Assembly (NCBI RefSeq): GCF_036689815.1
Contig: NZ_JBAHUR010000003.1
Span: forward strand, 186,001-250,000
Source: Magnetovibrio sp. PR-2
GTDB lineage: Bacteria; Pseudomonadota; Alphaproteobacteria; Rhodospirillales; Magnetovibrionaceae
Direction: 5' to 3'
Length of the DNA stretch: 64,000 bases
Part shown: positions 17,679-25,996 of the stretch, piece by piece
How positions within the stretch are numbered: the first letter of the stretch is position 1
Layout: every line of letters starts with the position of its first letter
Position numbers and translations under genes: made by a program
Notes under the pieces: model-generated
Databases searched by the model: none
What the model saw: only the letters and a program-made list of their open reading frames with translations
What the model was told of the DNA's origin: nothing

Positions 17679-19160
17679 TTACTCCATAATGTAGCCAAAC
17701 GTCCCCGCCAAAGGCGCGGCGTAGGGGGGCAGGTTGGTGTGGGTGTATTGCTTGTGCAAGTGACCCAACAGATACATATCCAAATCGCTGGCCGGAACAA
17801 AACCGTCCGTGGGCAAGGCAAGACGTGAATCATTGCCAACGGATTTTGCTAAGTAGGCCGTGACGGTCACAATCAGTTCCGTTTCTTCGTTTTGGAAGTT
17901 TTCACTGCGGAACAATTGCCCCAAAATCGGCAGTTCTTTGAAACCGGGGACACCGTTGATGGTGTTGCTGACATCGTTTTGGATCAGGCCGGAAATCATC
18001 ATGGAACCGCCAGACGGTAAATCAATGATGGTTTCGGTGCGCTTCATGGACAGCCCCGGGAAACCGTTGACCGCAACCGTGGTGTCTTGGTCAGAAACCT
18101 CGGTTGCCAAGTGCAGGCTGATTTGGCCTTCGCCCATGACCGTCGGGGTGAAGCTGAGGCGCACGCCGTATTCTTGTTGTTCGTAGGTCACCGTGCCGTT
18201 GTCGTCCACCGCGGTTGGCATGGGGAACGAACCACCGGCCAAGAAAGTCGCGGTTTCACCGGAAATGGCGGTCAATGTCGGTTCGGCCAACGTTTTGGCA
18301 AGACCCGTTTGTTCCATCACGCGGTAGGAAATATCGCCCAACCCGGTAATGCCCGGCACGACCGTGCCGGTCGCAAAGGCGGAATCAACCGCAGTCGCCG
18401 CGTAGGCGGGGGTAAAGGAAATGGACGACAAAGGACCAAATTCCAGTGTCGCCGTCAAATCCAGGCCCAGCTTTTTGATGGCGGTGCGCTTCATTTCCGC
18501 GACACGGACCTGCAAAATCACCTGACGGCTGCCCAGCACTTCCATATTGTTGATGATGTTCAAGCTGTCGGGCACAAAACGACGGGCAATATTGACGGCA
18601 TGCGCAGAGGTGCTTGCATCGCGCACAAAGCCTTTGAGGAACACACCGTTGCGCTGTGAACTGACTTCGATCAGTTCATCGGGCAGCAGCTCTTTCAATG
18701 CTGATTGAATGCCTGCCACATCGACGTCGACTTGGATGTCGCCTTGGAACAAGATGTTGCCGTCAATGTCTTCGAAGATGATCGAAGTCGAACCCACTTG
18801 CCGTGCCAAAATGTAGGCGTGAGCCCCAGTGCCGTCTTGGGGCAAGATGATGTCCGCGACCAAAGGATTGGCGACGACGACGTTTTGGATTTGCGCGGGC
18901 AGGCGCACCGATACGACTTTGTCCAAGGGCACGCGAACGACTTCGCTGGTGCCGTGCATCTGCCACTCAGCATCTTGGTTTTGCGTGGCATTTGTGTTTT
19001 GCGCTGAGATGGTGCCCAGCGTTTGACTGCCATTACCGCCCGAAGTGCCCGGCAACTGCTGCGCGCTGGACACGCTGCCCAGCATCGCCAGAGAAACCCC
19101 AGCCAGAACGGACTTGGAGATGAAAGATTTGGAGAGACGCGAGAGCAATTGTGCGCTCAT
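17679..19160 (-). CDS. cpaC: Tad pilus secretin CpaC/RcpA
   Basis: 493 residues. A signal peptide ends near VSSAQQLPG; then the pilus/type III N-domain (EVVRVPLDKVVSVRLP...VANPLVADI), a BON-like segment and the secretin beta-domain with GGSFPMPTA, SGGSMMISGLI and ELIVTVTAYL. It forms the outer-membrane channel for the pilus. It overlaps cpaB by four bases (ATGA). Confidence 0.94.
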   Translation of the reverse strand: MSAQLLSRLSKSFISKSVLAGVSLAMLGSVSSAQQLPGTSGGNGSQTLGTISAQNTNATQNQDAEWQMHGTSEVVRVPLDKVVSVRLPAQIQNVVVANPLVADIILPQDGTGAHAYILARQVGSTSIIFEDIDGNILFQGDIQVDVDVAGIQSALKELLPDELIEVSSQRNGVFLKGFVRDASTSAHAVNIARRFVPDSLNIINNMEVLGSRQVILQVRVAEMKRTAIKKLGLDLTATLEFGPLSSISFTPAYAATAVDSAFATGTVVPGITGLGDISYRVMEQTGLAKTLAEPTLTAISGETATFLAGGSFPMPTAVDDNGTVTYEQQEYGVRLSFTPTVMGEGQISLHLATEVSDQDTTVAVNGFPGLSMKRTETIIDLPSGGSMMISGLIQNDVSNTINGVPGFKELPILGQLFRSENFQNEETELIVTVTAYLAKSVGNDSRLALPTDGFVPASDLDMYLLGHLHKQYTHTNLPPYAAPLAGTFGYIME

Positions 19161-20200
19161 TCGATCACCTCCTCATCGCCTGTGTCTTCGGCTTCATCGG
19201 CCGCAGGAAGGGCCGTTCCACGATAAACTTTGATTTTACGCTGTGGTGCTGCCGGGGCCGGGATTGGGGCAGGGGCTGGGGCCACGGCTGGCGTCTTCAA
19301 AGTTTTGGGTCTCGGCGCAACAGGTAAGGCGGATACACCGGGAGGGGAAATGCCGTCAATATCTTCTTCGTAGTCCCCGGCGGTGTTGCCTGCGGCGGTC
19401 ATGCCATCAAAGGAACTGAGCAGGGGGCTCACCTCGATGTCGGTTGTGTACAGATGTTCCGTGCGGGGCTCACCGGCTTCGGCAGCGCGCAGCACCAAAG
19501 ATAGCTTGCCCATATCTTTCGCCGTGCTGATGATTTCCGCTTGTTTTGGGGTCACTTCCAACAACACGGTTTTCCCCAAAACAGCACCGGTTTCAAACTC
19601 GTTGACCTTTTGATCGATGGCGATCACAAGCAGGTTTTCCAAAATCGTTTCGGTGGTGACGTCCAAAGCGATGGGCTGCGTTTCGGTTTCTTCGCTTTGT
19701 TCCATGGCTTTGCGCACCAACTTGTGAGTCAGCAGCATATCCACATGGTCGCCCGGCAAGATAAAGCCCGCCGAAGTGGTTTCGGGATTGGCCTTCACCG
19801 CCACAGCGCGCATGCCCGCAGCGAGAGCCCCGCGCAAGAAGCCGGGGTCTTCGGATTTATAAACTTTGGCCTTGGTGATGGGATCGCCCTTGGACACCGA
19901 ATGGCGGATTAGGGTCTTTTCCTTCATCATGTCTTTTAAGGGGTCGCTGCTTTTGGTCTTCACGAAGTAGAGCGGACGAACGGCGTCGTTGGGCCAAGGC
20001 ACCCATTCTGTATTGCCGTCATTGAGCACGGTGCCGATGGACAGGTCAGCTTTGGCGACAAGAACGCTTTTTGTGGGTGCCTTGGGCACCATGGACGCAA
20101 AATCGGCCTCACGCGAAGACAGATAATTGTTCAGCAAATACGCTGTTCCACCAGCCAAAATAATAGCCGCGAAGACCAAAGCGATGACGACGATTCTCAT
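19157..20200 (-). CDS. cpaB: Flp pilus assembly protein CpaB/RcpC
   Basis: 347 residues. An N-terminal membrane helix is followed by an SAF domain (VLVAKADLSIGTVLNDGNTEWVP is split across it) and the RcpC-type core with GFILPGDHVDMLLT. A Pro/Ala-rich tail ends in a very acidic stretch (EAEDTGDEEVIE). CpaB is a periplasmic partner of the secretin. First gene of the operon cpaB-C-D-E-F-tadB-tadC, about 7.9 kb. Confidence 0.9.
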   Translation of the reverse strand: MRIVVIALVFAAIILAGGTAYLLNNYLSSREADFASMVPKAPTKSVLVAKADLSIGTVLNDGNTEWVPWPNDAVRPLYFVKTKSSDPLKDMMKEKTLIRHSVSKGDPITKAKVYKSEDPGFLRGALAAGMRAVAVKANPETTSAGFILPGDHVDMLLTHKLVRKAMEQSEETETQPIALDVTTETILENLLVIAIDQKVNEFETGAVLGKTVLLEVTPKQAEIISTAKDMGKLSLVLRAAEAGEPRTEHLYTTDIEVSPLLSSFDGMTAAGNTAGDYEEDIDGISPPGVSALPVAPRPKTLKTPAVAPAPAPIPAPAAPQRKIKVYRGTALPAADEAEDTGDEEVIE

Positions 20201-20566
20201 GCTCTAGAACCCTTTGCCATCTTTGGAGACCGTAGGGAACGCCGTTTCGACTTCGCCAGCGCCAAGACGCAACAAACCCATTACGCAACTAAGGTCTTGT
20301 TGCATAAGGGAAAAATCAAGGCGTATCGTCTTAGCGTTCAAACAGTTCCCCCTCACATTAGGTCCCGAGTTCCACAGGGCTCTGAGAGCCGAAAGTGCTG
20401 TGAAATCATGTGCTTCAGAGTATACCACCAGCTTTCACCCGAACAACTGTAACTTTCCTGACAAGGTCAAATTTCGAAAATTCATCATTAAATTGTATGA
20501 TGGCCTCTAAATGGTGAATAAATCGTGATAATTTGACTTTTGCGATGCGAAGATGGAGGAGCGCTT
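20201..20566. other. Intergenic region, divergent promoter region of cpaB and DUF6166 gene
   Basis: 366 bases without a convincing gene. A 74-codon frame on the minus strand (20204-20428) lacks a ribosome site and recognisable sequence. The promoter of the cpaB operon must lie here, but I see no confident hexamers, Crp-like site or CtrA box. Confidence 0.5.
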
Positions 20567-20911
20567 TTGCCAACGTACATAGGTTCGAGGCATGGTGATG
20601 TGATCGAGGTCACTGTTGACGACGTGCCACTTCAACCCCGTTTGGATATCCGCTGTTTGTCGGAAGACGGTTATGAATGGGGTTATGTTGGCAGTGGCCC
20701 GTATCAATTGGCTTTGGATATATTGGCCCACCAATTGGACGAGCGCCATGCCCTGGCCAATTACCGATCATTTTGTGAAAACACCATAGCGCGCTTGAAA
20801 AATGACTTTTGGACCCTGGAGGGGGACCAAATCGAGCTTTCCTTGCAAGGCGTGGTGGAGGTCGACATGACCTTGGAAGAGCTTTTGAACAAAGTGCGCG
20901 GTGTCTCTTAA
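20567..20911 (+). CDS. DUF6166-domain protein
   Basis: 114 residues. The start is TTG at 20567 because GGAGGA ends six bases before it; an upstream TTG in frame has no such site. The motif WGYVGSGPYQLALDILAH, then a helix with YRSFCENTIARL and a final DxWxL-like segment (DFWTLEGDQIEL), match my recollection of DUF6166. Its function is unknown. It converges with the STT3-like gene, overlapping by four bases. Confidence 0.7.
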   Translation: MPTYIGSRHGDVIEVTVDDVPLQPRLDIRCLSEDGYEWGYVGSGPYQLALDILAHQLDERHALANYRSFCENTIARLKNDFWTLEGDQIELSLQGVVEVDMTLEELLNKVRGVS

Positions 20912-22779
20912 GGGCTCGGCTGGTATCGATAAATGCGAAATGCTTGGTCCAGCTCAGGATCCTGGAGGCTTTGCTTGACCAGCCAGCTGGGCTCCCGACC
21001 TTCCCTATAGCGCCGCATCATGATGTCGCCTTCCACCTTCAAGGCGTGGCGTTCTTCACCAGAATTAACACATAAAATCAAATAGTTAACCTTCCGCGCA
21101 TCGAGGATGTTGCGGACGGTTTCTGGATCGGTCACGGTGACAGCCCGATAGGCGTCAAGAATGCCCTGGGTGTTTCGGTGGTAGGGGCTGCCGATCACGC
21201 GGTGGGGGGTGCGGTACAGGATCTCCGGCCCCTGGTGAATGTGACTGAGGATGACTTGTGGTTTGCCGTTACTGAAGGCTTGGCTGTTGAGGTGCGGGGC
21301 GAGGTCTCGCCATTGGCAGGCACTTGGCCCGTCGTCTTCGGCCTCGGGGGCAATCAACGCGAGGGCGATGGCGACAGCCACATGTCCCATAACCAAACCC
21401 AAAACAGCCGGGATGCGCAAAATCGGCGTGCCTGGATCAGATCCGATTTTCGGGCCGCCGTTCCAGTCCAAGAGACGCTGAAACAGCGCGGCCCAAGCTA
21501 AGGACACGGTCACGCCAAAATACGCCCCCCAACGCATCTGAAAAATCGCCATGGGGAAGAATAACAGGCTGGGCAGGGCGACGATCATGACGCGCTCGTC
21601 AAGCCATGTGCCGGGCGTGCGTTCGCGCTGGGTTTTGACCGCCCAAACGATCAGCCAAACCACCGGCAGCAGCACCAAGACGCCACCGACATTTGTGGCC
21701 CAATCGTGGCCCACCAGGGGCTGCAGTTCGCCGATTTTTTCCAGCCACATATGATCGAGGCGCTGGTCCATAGCTGCGCCAAATGGGCCCTTGAAAAAAT
21801 CATGAAAAGACAAATACATAAACAGTGATGCTAATGCAGCACTTAAAGCTGATATGCCCCATCTTTTGGCGCTGTTTTGGGTGCAGGCGGCTTGCAAGCG
21901 CCAGATCAATTCCACGCCCGCTGCAATCAGCCAAAACAGCCACACATGGACCATGGACAGACGGTCGTATTCTTCAGCCACGAGCCAGTCAGACGGTGGG
22001 CGTTCGACGGCCAGCATGACGGTTAACAAGACGGCGCTGCTGAAGGTGAAGGTGCGCAGACCCTTCAGCCAATCCACGCGCCCTTGGAGCAACCACGGCA
22101 GGGCCAATGTAAACAGGGCGAAAAGCTCGGTTGTGAGGCCTTCGATGCTGACCCAAACACCAAAAGCAGAACTGGCACCCGCCCAAGCCATGAGGCGTTG
22201 ATTGGCAGAAGGCGCGAGGGCAAAGCGCAGCAACATGGCCAAGACGATACAATAGCCCAGCAATATGAGGCTGTGATGATCCGGGCGAGCCGCGAGAAAA
22301 TACGCCCGTGTGATGGGCTGGAAAGCAAACAAAACTAAAAACAAGGCTTGGCCGCGCAAATCCAAGACGCCGCGTGTGCCCCAAACCAATACAGCCATAG
22401 ACAGGCACGCGATCAGGGGGCTGATGACCACACCCACCCAAAAGAGGGCTTTGGCAACGCCGAGCACCCAAGACAGCGGTGTGGCAAGGGCCACCATCAC
22501 CACATCCAAAGGCCGGGTCCAATGCTGTACTTCGCCATAGGGCCAGTTGCTGCGCAGGGATTGGGTTTCGTACCACGTGCCGTTTTGCCACCAGTCCAGT
22601 ACGCGCACCATGCGCATATAAGCGTCGGGGCCGACGAACCATTCGGCCACCCAAGGTGGCGGGGTTTCGTTCATATAGGCGCGCAAGGCGATGATCAGAA
22701 AGGCAAACAGGCCCGCGCTGAACAGGATGCCTAAACGCAGGAATAAAGAGGGTTGAGCGGTTGGAATCGGCTCGTGCAT
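20908..22779 (-). CDS. STT3/PglB-like GT-C membrane protein
   Basis: 623 residues from ATG 22779 (a GTG at 22848 is possible); about 11-13 membrane helices and a soluble C-terminal part. The first loop has DAYMRMVRVLDWWQNGTWYE then WPYGEVQHWTRPLD, resembling the catalytic Asp loop of oligosaccharyltransferases, and RPDHHSLILLGY recalls the DHH motif of PglB/AglB. I do not see the WWDYG motif, so a true N-oligosaccharyltransferase role is doubtful. It is probably a lipid-linked sugar or glycan transferase. It lies next to the tad operon and divergent from a histidine kinase gene. Confidence 0.6.
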   Translation of the reverse strand: MHEPIPTAQPSLFLRLGILFSAGLFAFLIIALRAYMNETPPPWVAEWFVGPDAYMRMVRVLDWWQNGTWYETQSLRSNWPYGEVQHWTRPLDVVMVALATPLSWVLGVAKALFWVGVVISPLIACLSMAVLVWGTRGVLDLRGQALFLVLFAFQPITRAYFLAARPDHHSLILLGYCIVLAMLLRFALAPSANQRLMAWAGASSAFGVWVSIEGLTTELFALFTLALPWLLQGRVDWLKGLRTFTFSSAVLLTVMLAVERPPSDWLVAEEYDRLSMVHVWLFWLIAAGVELIWRLQAACTQNSAKRWGISALSAALASLFMYLSFHDFFKGPFGAAMDQRLDHMWLEKIGELQPLVGHDWATNVGGVLVLLPVVWLIVWAVKTQRERTPGTWLDERVMIVALPSLLFFPMAIFQMRWGAYFGVTVSLAWAALFQRLLDWNGGPKIGSDPGTPILRIPAVLGLVMGHVAVAIALALIAPEAEDDGPSACQWRDLAPHLNSQAFSNGKPQVILSHIHQGPEILYRTPHRVIGSPYHRNTQGILDAYRAVTVTDPETVRNILDARKVNYLILCVNSGEERHALKVEGDIMMRRYREGREPSWLVKQSLQDPELDQAFRIYRYQPSP

Positions 22780-22915
22780 GGGCGGATCATGACGGAATTC
22801 AATGGCTTCGAGAAGGGCGAATGCTGACAATTTCAAAAACTGGTGCACTTTTGGTTTGATGCCGTAAACTAACTTGGAAATTCAAGAGCGGGGGAAGCCT
22901 TCGGCGACTGTCCAT

Positions 22916-25522
22916 ATGGGTGATCAACAAACCTCAGTGCGAACGAAACAAAATGAGCGTGCGCGGCGCGTTGGCGAACCAAAATGGTACATTGTCGCAG
23001 CCAGCATCGCGGCCCTGCTGGTTTTGGTCATCAGCGGCTATACCACCACACAGGTTCAAAAATCGGCCCGCAATGAGCTCAAGAGCTTGTTGCTCGACAC
23101 CTTAAACGCGACCCATGCGCGCATGCTTGAATGGGAACGTTTGCGCCGGCGTAGCGTTGAACATTGGGCGTTGGATTCTGAAATTGTCGGCGTCATCGGC
23201 ACCTTCATCGCCTATGGCGAAAATGCACCTGACCTTTTGCACCGCGAAGCAAGCGACCTGCTGACGCCGGCCTTACAAGGGTGGGATGGACAGGCGTATT
23301 CTGTCGTGAGCCTGGACGGACGGGTGCTGACGTCTTCTCAGAGCCGTGAAATTGGCACCCACAGCCCCATATTTACCATTCCAGGATTTGTCACACGTGT
23401 TTTGGAGGACAAAAGCCGGATTTCCAAACCGATGTATCGTTCGGTCTCCGATCTGCATGAGGACCGCCCCGCTGCATTTGCGGGGCGTGAGCACTTGGCT
23501 CAGTATGTCGCGGCTCCGGTCAGGGCGGACGGCGGTAATGTTATTGCGATCTTGGTGTTCGAACTGGACCCCGTTCAGGATTTTTCGAATATTTTGGCCA
23601 GCGGACGTGCACGCAGCAGTTTGGAAACATTTGCCATCGATGTGGACGGCACATTGTTGAGCGAAAGCCGTTTTAATGCCGATTTGGTTCAAATCGGCAT
23701 GATTTCTGAGAGTGACCATTCGATTTTGAACCTCAAGATTACCGACCCGGGGCAAGACCTCCGCCAAACGAATGCGCGCATTGCGCCAAACCACCAGGGG
23801 GGGCTCACTCTGATGGCCAGTGGCGTTATTCAAGGGGAAGGCGGCTACAATATCGAAGGCTATCAAAGCTACATGGGCCACCGCGTGGTGGGGGCCTGGC
23901 TATGGGTGGAGGAAATGGGGCTCGGTCTCGCAACGGAGATGCTCTACGCAGAGGCCTATGCGACTTACCTTGCCGTGAGTTGGCAAATGATGGCGGCAAG
24001 CATCTTGGCAGCCGTCTTGTTGGTGGGCCTTGCGGTCTTGTTCAACTTCGGTCGCGCCCGGTTGAGCGAAAGTGCACGGCGGTTGCAGTCCATTCTCGAC
24101 AACGTGATGGACGGCATCATCGTCATCAATGAAACAGGCGTGATTGAAAGCTACAACGCCTCAGCGGCGCGTATCTTTGGTTATGATGTCACTGAAATTG
24201 AAGGCCATAACATTTCGATGTTGATGCCCGACCCAGACAAGGGGGATCACGATAGATACTTGCAGACATACCTGACACAGAAAACACGATCTGCAGTTGG
24301 GGTGAGCCGGGAAGTTACGGGTGTGCGCAAGGACGGGACGCTTTTCCCGTTGGATTTGGCGGTGACGGAGATGCAAATCCGCGACCGCAAAATGTTTCTC
24401 GGCATCACCCGCGACATCACCGATCGCAAGCAAGCCGAAGAAGAATTGCGCCGCTCAGAAGAAGATCTGAAATCCGCTCAACGCATCGCCAAAATTGGTG
24501 GGTGGAGCTGGAATTTGGAAACGAACGATATTTATTGGACGGAAGAACTGTTCAACATCTTAGGGCGCTCCCCCAAAAGTTTTGAAAATAACATCGATGC
24601 CTTTATCAAAACCGTACACCCCGACGACCGTGAAGATGTCCGTCAAACCATCGAAGTCAGCATGGCGACAAAGTCTTCCTATATGCTGGAACACCGCATT
24701 GTCTTAGGCGATGGAAGCGTGCGCATTGTTATGGGCCAAGGCGAGTTGACTTATAATTCTGAGGGCAAGGCCGTGCGCTTGAACGGCATTGTCCATGACA
24801 TCACGGACCGCAAGGCGGCTGAGCATTTAAAAAGTGAGTTTGTTTCTACCGTTTCTCATGAACTGCGCACACCTCTCACCTCCATTCATGGATCGCTGGG
24901 TTTATTGGTCAGCGGGGCGGTGGGTGAATTGTCCCAACAGTGTTCGGCACTGCTGAGCGTCGCGCTGAAAAATTCAGACCGTTTGGTGCACTTGATTGAC
25001 GATATCTTGGATGTGGAAAAGCTCGAAGCCGGTCGTATGGTGTTCGACATGCATCCTCATGTGGTTGATGAGTTGGTGCTTCAGGCCTTGGAGGTGAACA
25101 AAGCTTATGCCGATACCTATGATGTCCGTCTGATCTGCAAAGGGGCGGTCCCCAATGCCTTCATCGAGGTCGATTCGGTCCGGTTTGCGCAGGTGATGGC
25201 GAATTTGATCTCTAACGCGGTGAAATTCTCACCAAAGGGCGGGGAGGTGATGATTAAAGTGGAAGAATTCAACAATCGTATCCGTGTGAGCGTGACGGAT
25301 AACGGTCCCGGTATTCCGACAACCTTTCAAAGCCGGATTTTCAAGCATTTCACCCAGGCCGATGCCTCCGATACCCGCCAAAAAGGCGGAACAGGCCTGG
25401 GTTTGAGCATTACCAAGGCGATTGTTGAAAAAATGCAGGGTGAAATTGATTTCTTGACTGAAGATGGAAACGGCACAACCTTTTATTTCGATTTTGATCG
25501 AAAGAATTTGGTCGTCAGTTAA
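22916..25522 (+). CDS. Membrane sensor histidine kinase with two PAS domains
   Basis: About 868 residues (a TTG 42 bases earlier is possible). Order: an N-terminal membrane helix, a large periplasmic sensor region of about 310 residues (Cache-like), a second helix, a PAS domain (DNVMDGIIVINETG...), a second PAS/PAC (AKIGGWSWNLETNDIYW), a HisKA domain with SHELRTPLTS and an HATPase with DNGPGIP and GGTGLGLSI. There is no attached receiver, so phosphate must pass to separate proteins; the receiver and Hpt genes just downstream are the obvious partners. Inner membrane. Confidence 0.92.
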   Translation: MGDQQTSVRTKQNERARRVGEPKWYIVAASIAALLVLVISGYTTTQVQKSARNELKSLLLDTLNATHARMLEWERLRRRSVEHWALDSEIVGVIGTFIAYGENAPDLLHREASDLLTPALQGWDGQAYSVVSLDGRVLTSSQSREIGTHSPIFTIPGFVTRVLEDKSRISKPMYRSVSDLHEDRPAAFAGREHLAQYVAAPVRADGGNVIAILVFELDPVQDFSNILASGRARSSLETFAIDVDGTLLSESRFNADLVQIGMISESDHSILNLKITDPGQDLRQTNARIAPNHQGGLTLMASGVIQGEGGYNIEGYQSYMGHRVVGAWLWVEEMGLGLATEMLYAEAYATYLAVSWQMMAASILAAVLLVGLAVLFNFGRARLSESARRLQSILDNVMDGIIVINETGVIESYNASAARIFGYDVTEIEGHNISMLMPDPDKGDHDRYLQTYLTQKTRSAVGVSREVTGVRKDGTLFPLDLAVTEMQIRDRKMFLGITRDITDRKQAEEELRRSEEDLKSAQRIAKIGGWSWNLETNDIYWTEELFNILGRSPKSFENNIDAFIKTVHPDDREDVRQTIEVSMATKSSYMLEHRIVLGDGSVRIVMGQGELTYNSEGKAVRLNGIVHDITDRKAAEHLKSEFVSTVSHELRTPLTSIHGSLGLLVSGAVGELSQQCSALLSVALKNSDRLVHLIDDILDVEKLEAGRMVFDMHPHVVDELVLQALEVNKAYADTYDVRLICKGAVPNAFIEVDSVRFAQVMANLISNAVKFSPKGGEVMIKVEEFNNRIRVSVTDNGPGIPTTFQSRIFKHFTQADASDTRQKGGTGLGLSITKAIVEKMQGEIDFLTEDGNGTTFYFDFDRKNLVVS

Positions 25523-25603
25523 GGTGAAAATGGGGGCGACAGAGCCCTAAGTCCTTGTTAATGTGTATGCTGTTTGTATGATTTTTGAATATGGGATTTG
25601 GTG

Positions 25604-25996
25604 ATGGCCGAAGGCGAACTCAGCAAAATTCTTTACGTTGAAGACGATCCCGACATCCAAGTCGTGGCTCAAATGGCACTGGAAACCGTGGGGGGATTTA
25701 CCCTGTGTGTGTGCAGTTCCGGGCAAGATGCCTTGGATCAAGCGTCTGATTTTGCACCTGATTTGATCTTGCTGGATGTGATGATGCCGGAAATGGATGG
25801 CCCCACCACATTGGTGAACCTGCGCGATATTGCTGCGTTGGCTGAAACCCCAGCGGTTTTCATGACGGCGAAAGTGATGCCGTCGGATGTTGAGCGATAC
25901 CGCGAGCTTGGTGCCGTTGACGTCATTGCAAAACCCTTTGATCCCATGACCTTGGCTGGCCGCATTCAAGAAATTTGGAGCACATGCGATGGCTGA
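25604..25996 (+). CDS. Single-domain response regulator (CheY-like)
   Basis: 130 residues, one receiver domain only. The acidic pocket Glu13-Asp14-Asp15, phospho-acceptor Asp58 (LLDVMMPEMDG), Thr in FMTAKV and Lys in AKPFD are all present. It overlaps the next gene by eight bases. It may carry phosphate between the upstream kinase and the Hpt domain of the downstream protein, or bind a motor target. The role in the cascade is inference. Confidence 0.92.
   Translation: MAEGELSKILYVEDDPDIQVVAQMALETVGGFTLCVCSSGQDALDQASDFAPDLILLDVMMPEMDGPTTLVNLRDIAALAETPAVFMTAKVMPSDVERYRELGAVDVIAKPFDPMTLAGRIQEIWSTCDG

Noticed and set aside
20204-20428. Minus-strand 74-codon frame before cpaB
   Set aside because: No ribosome site and no recognisable sequence; more likely the promoter region of cpaB.
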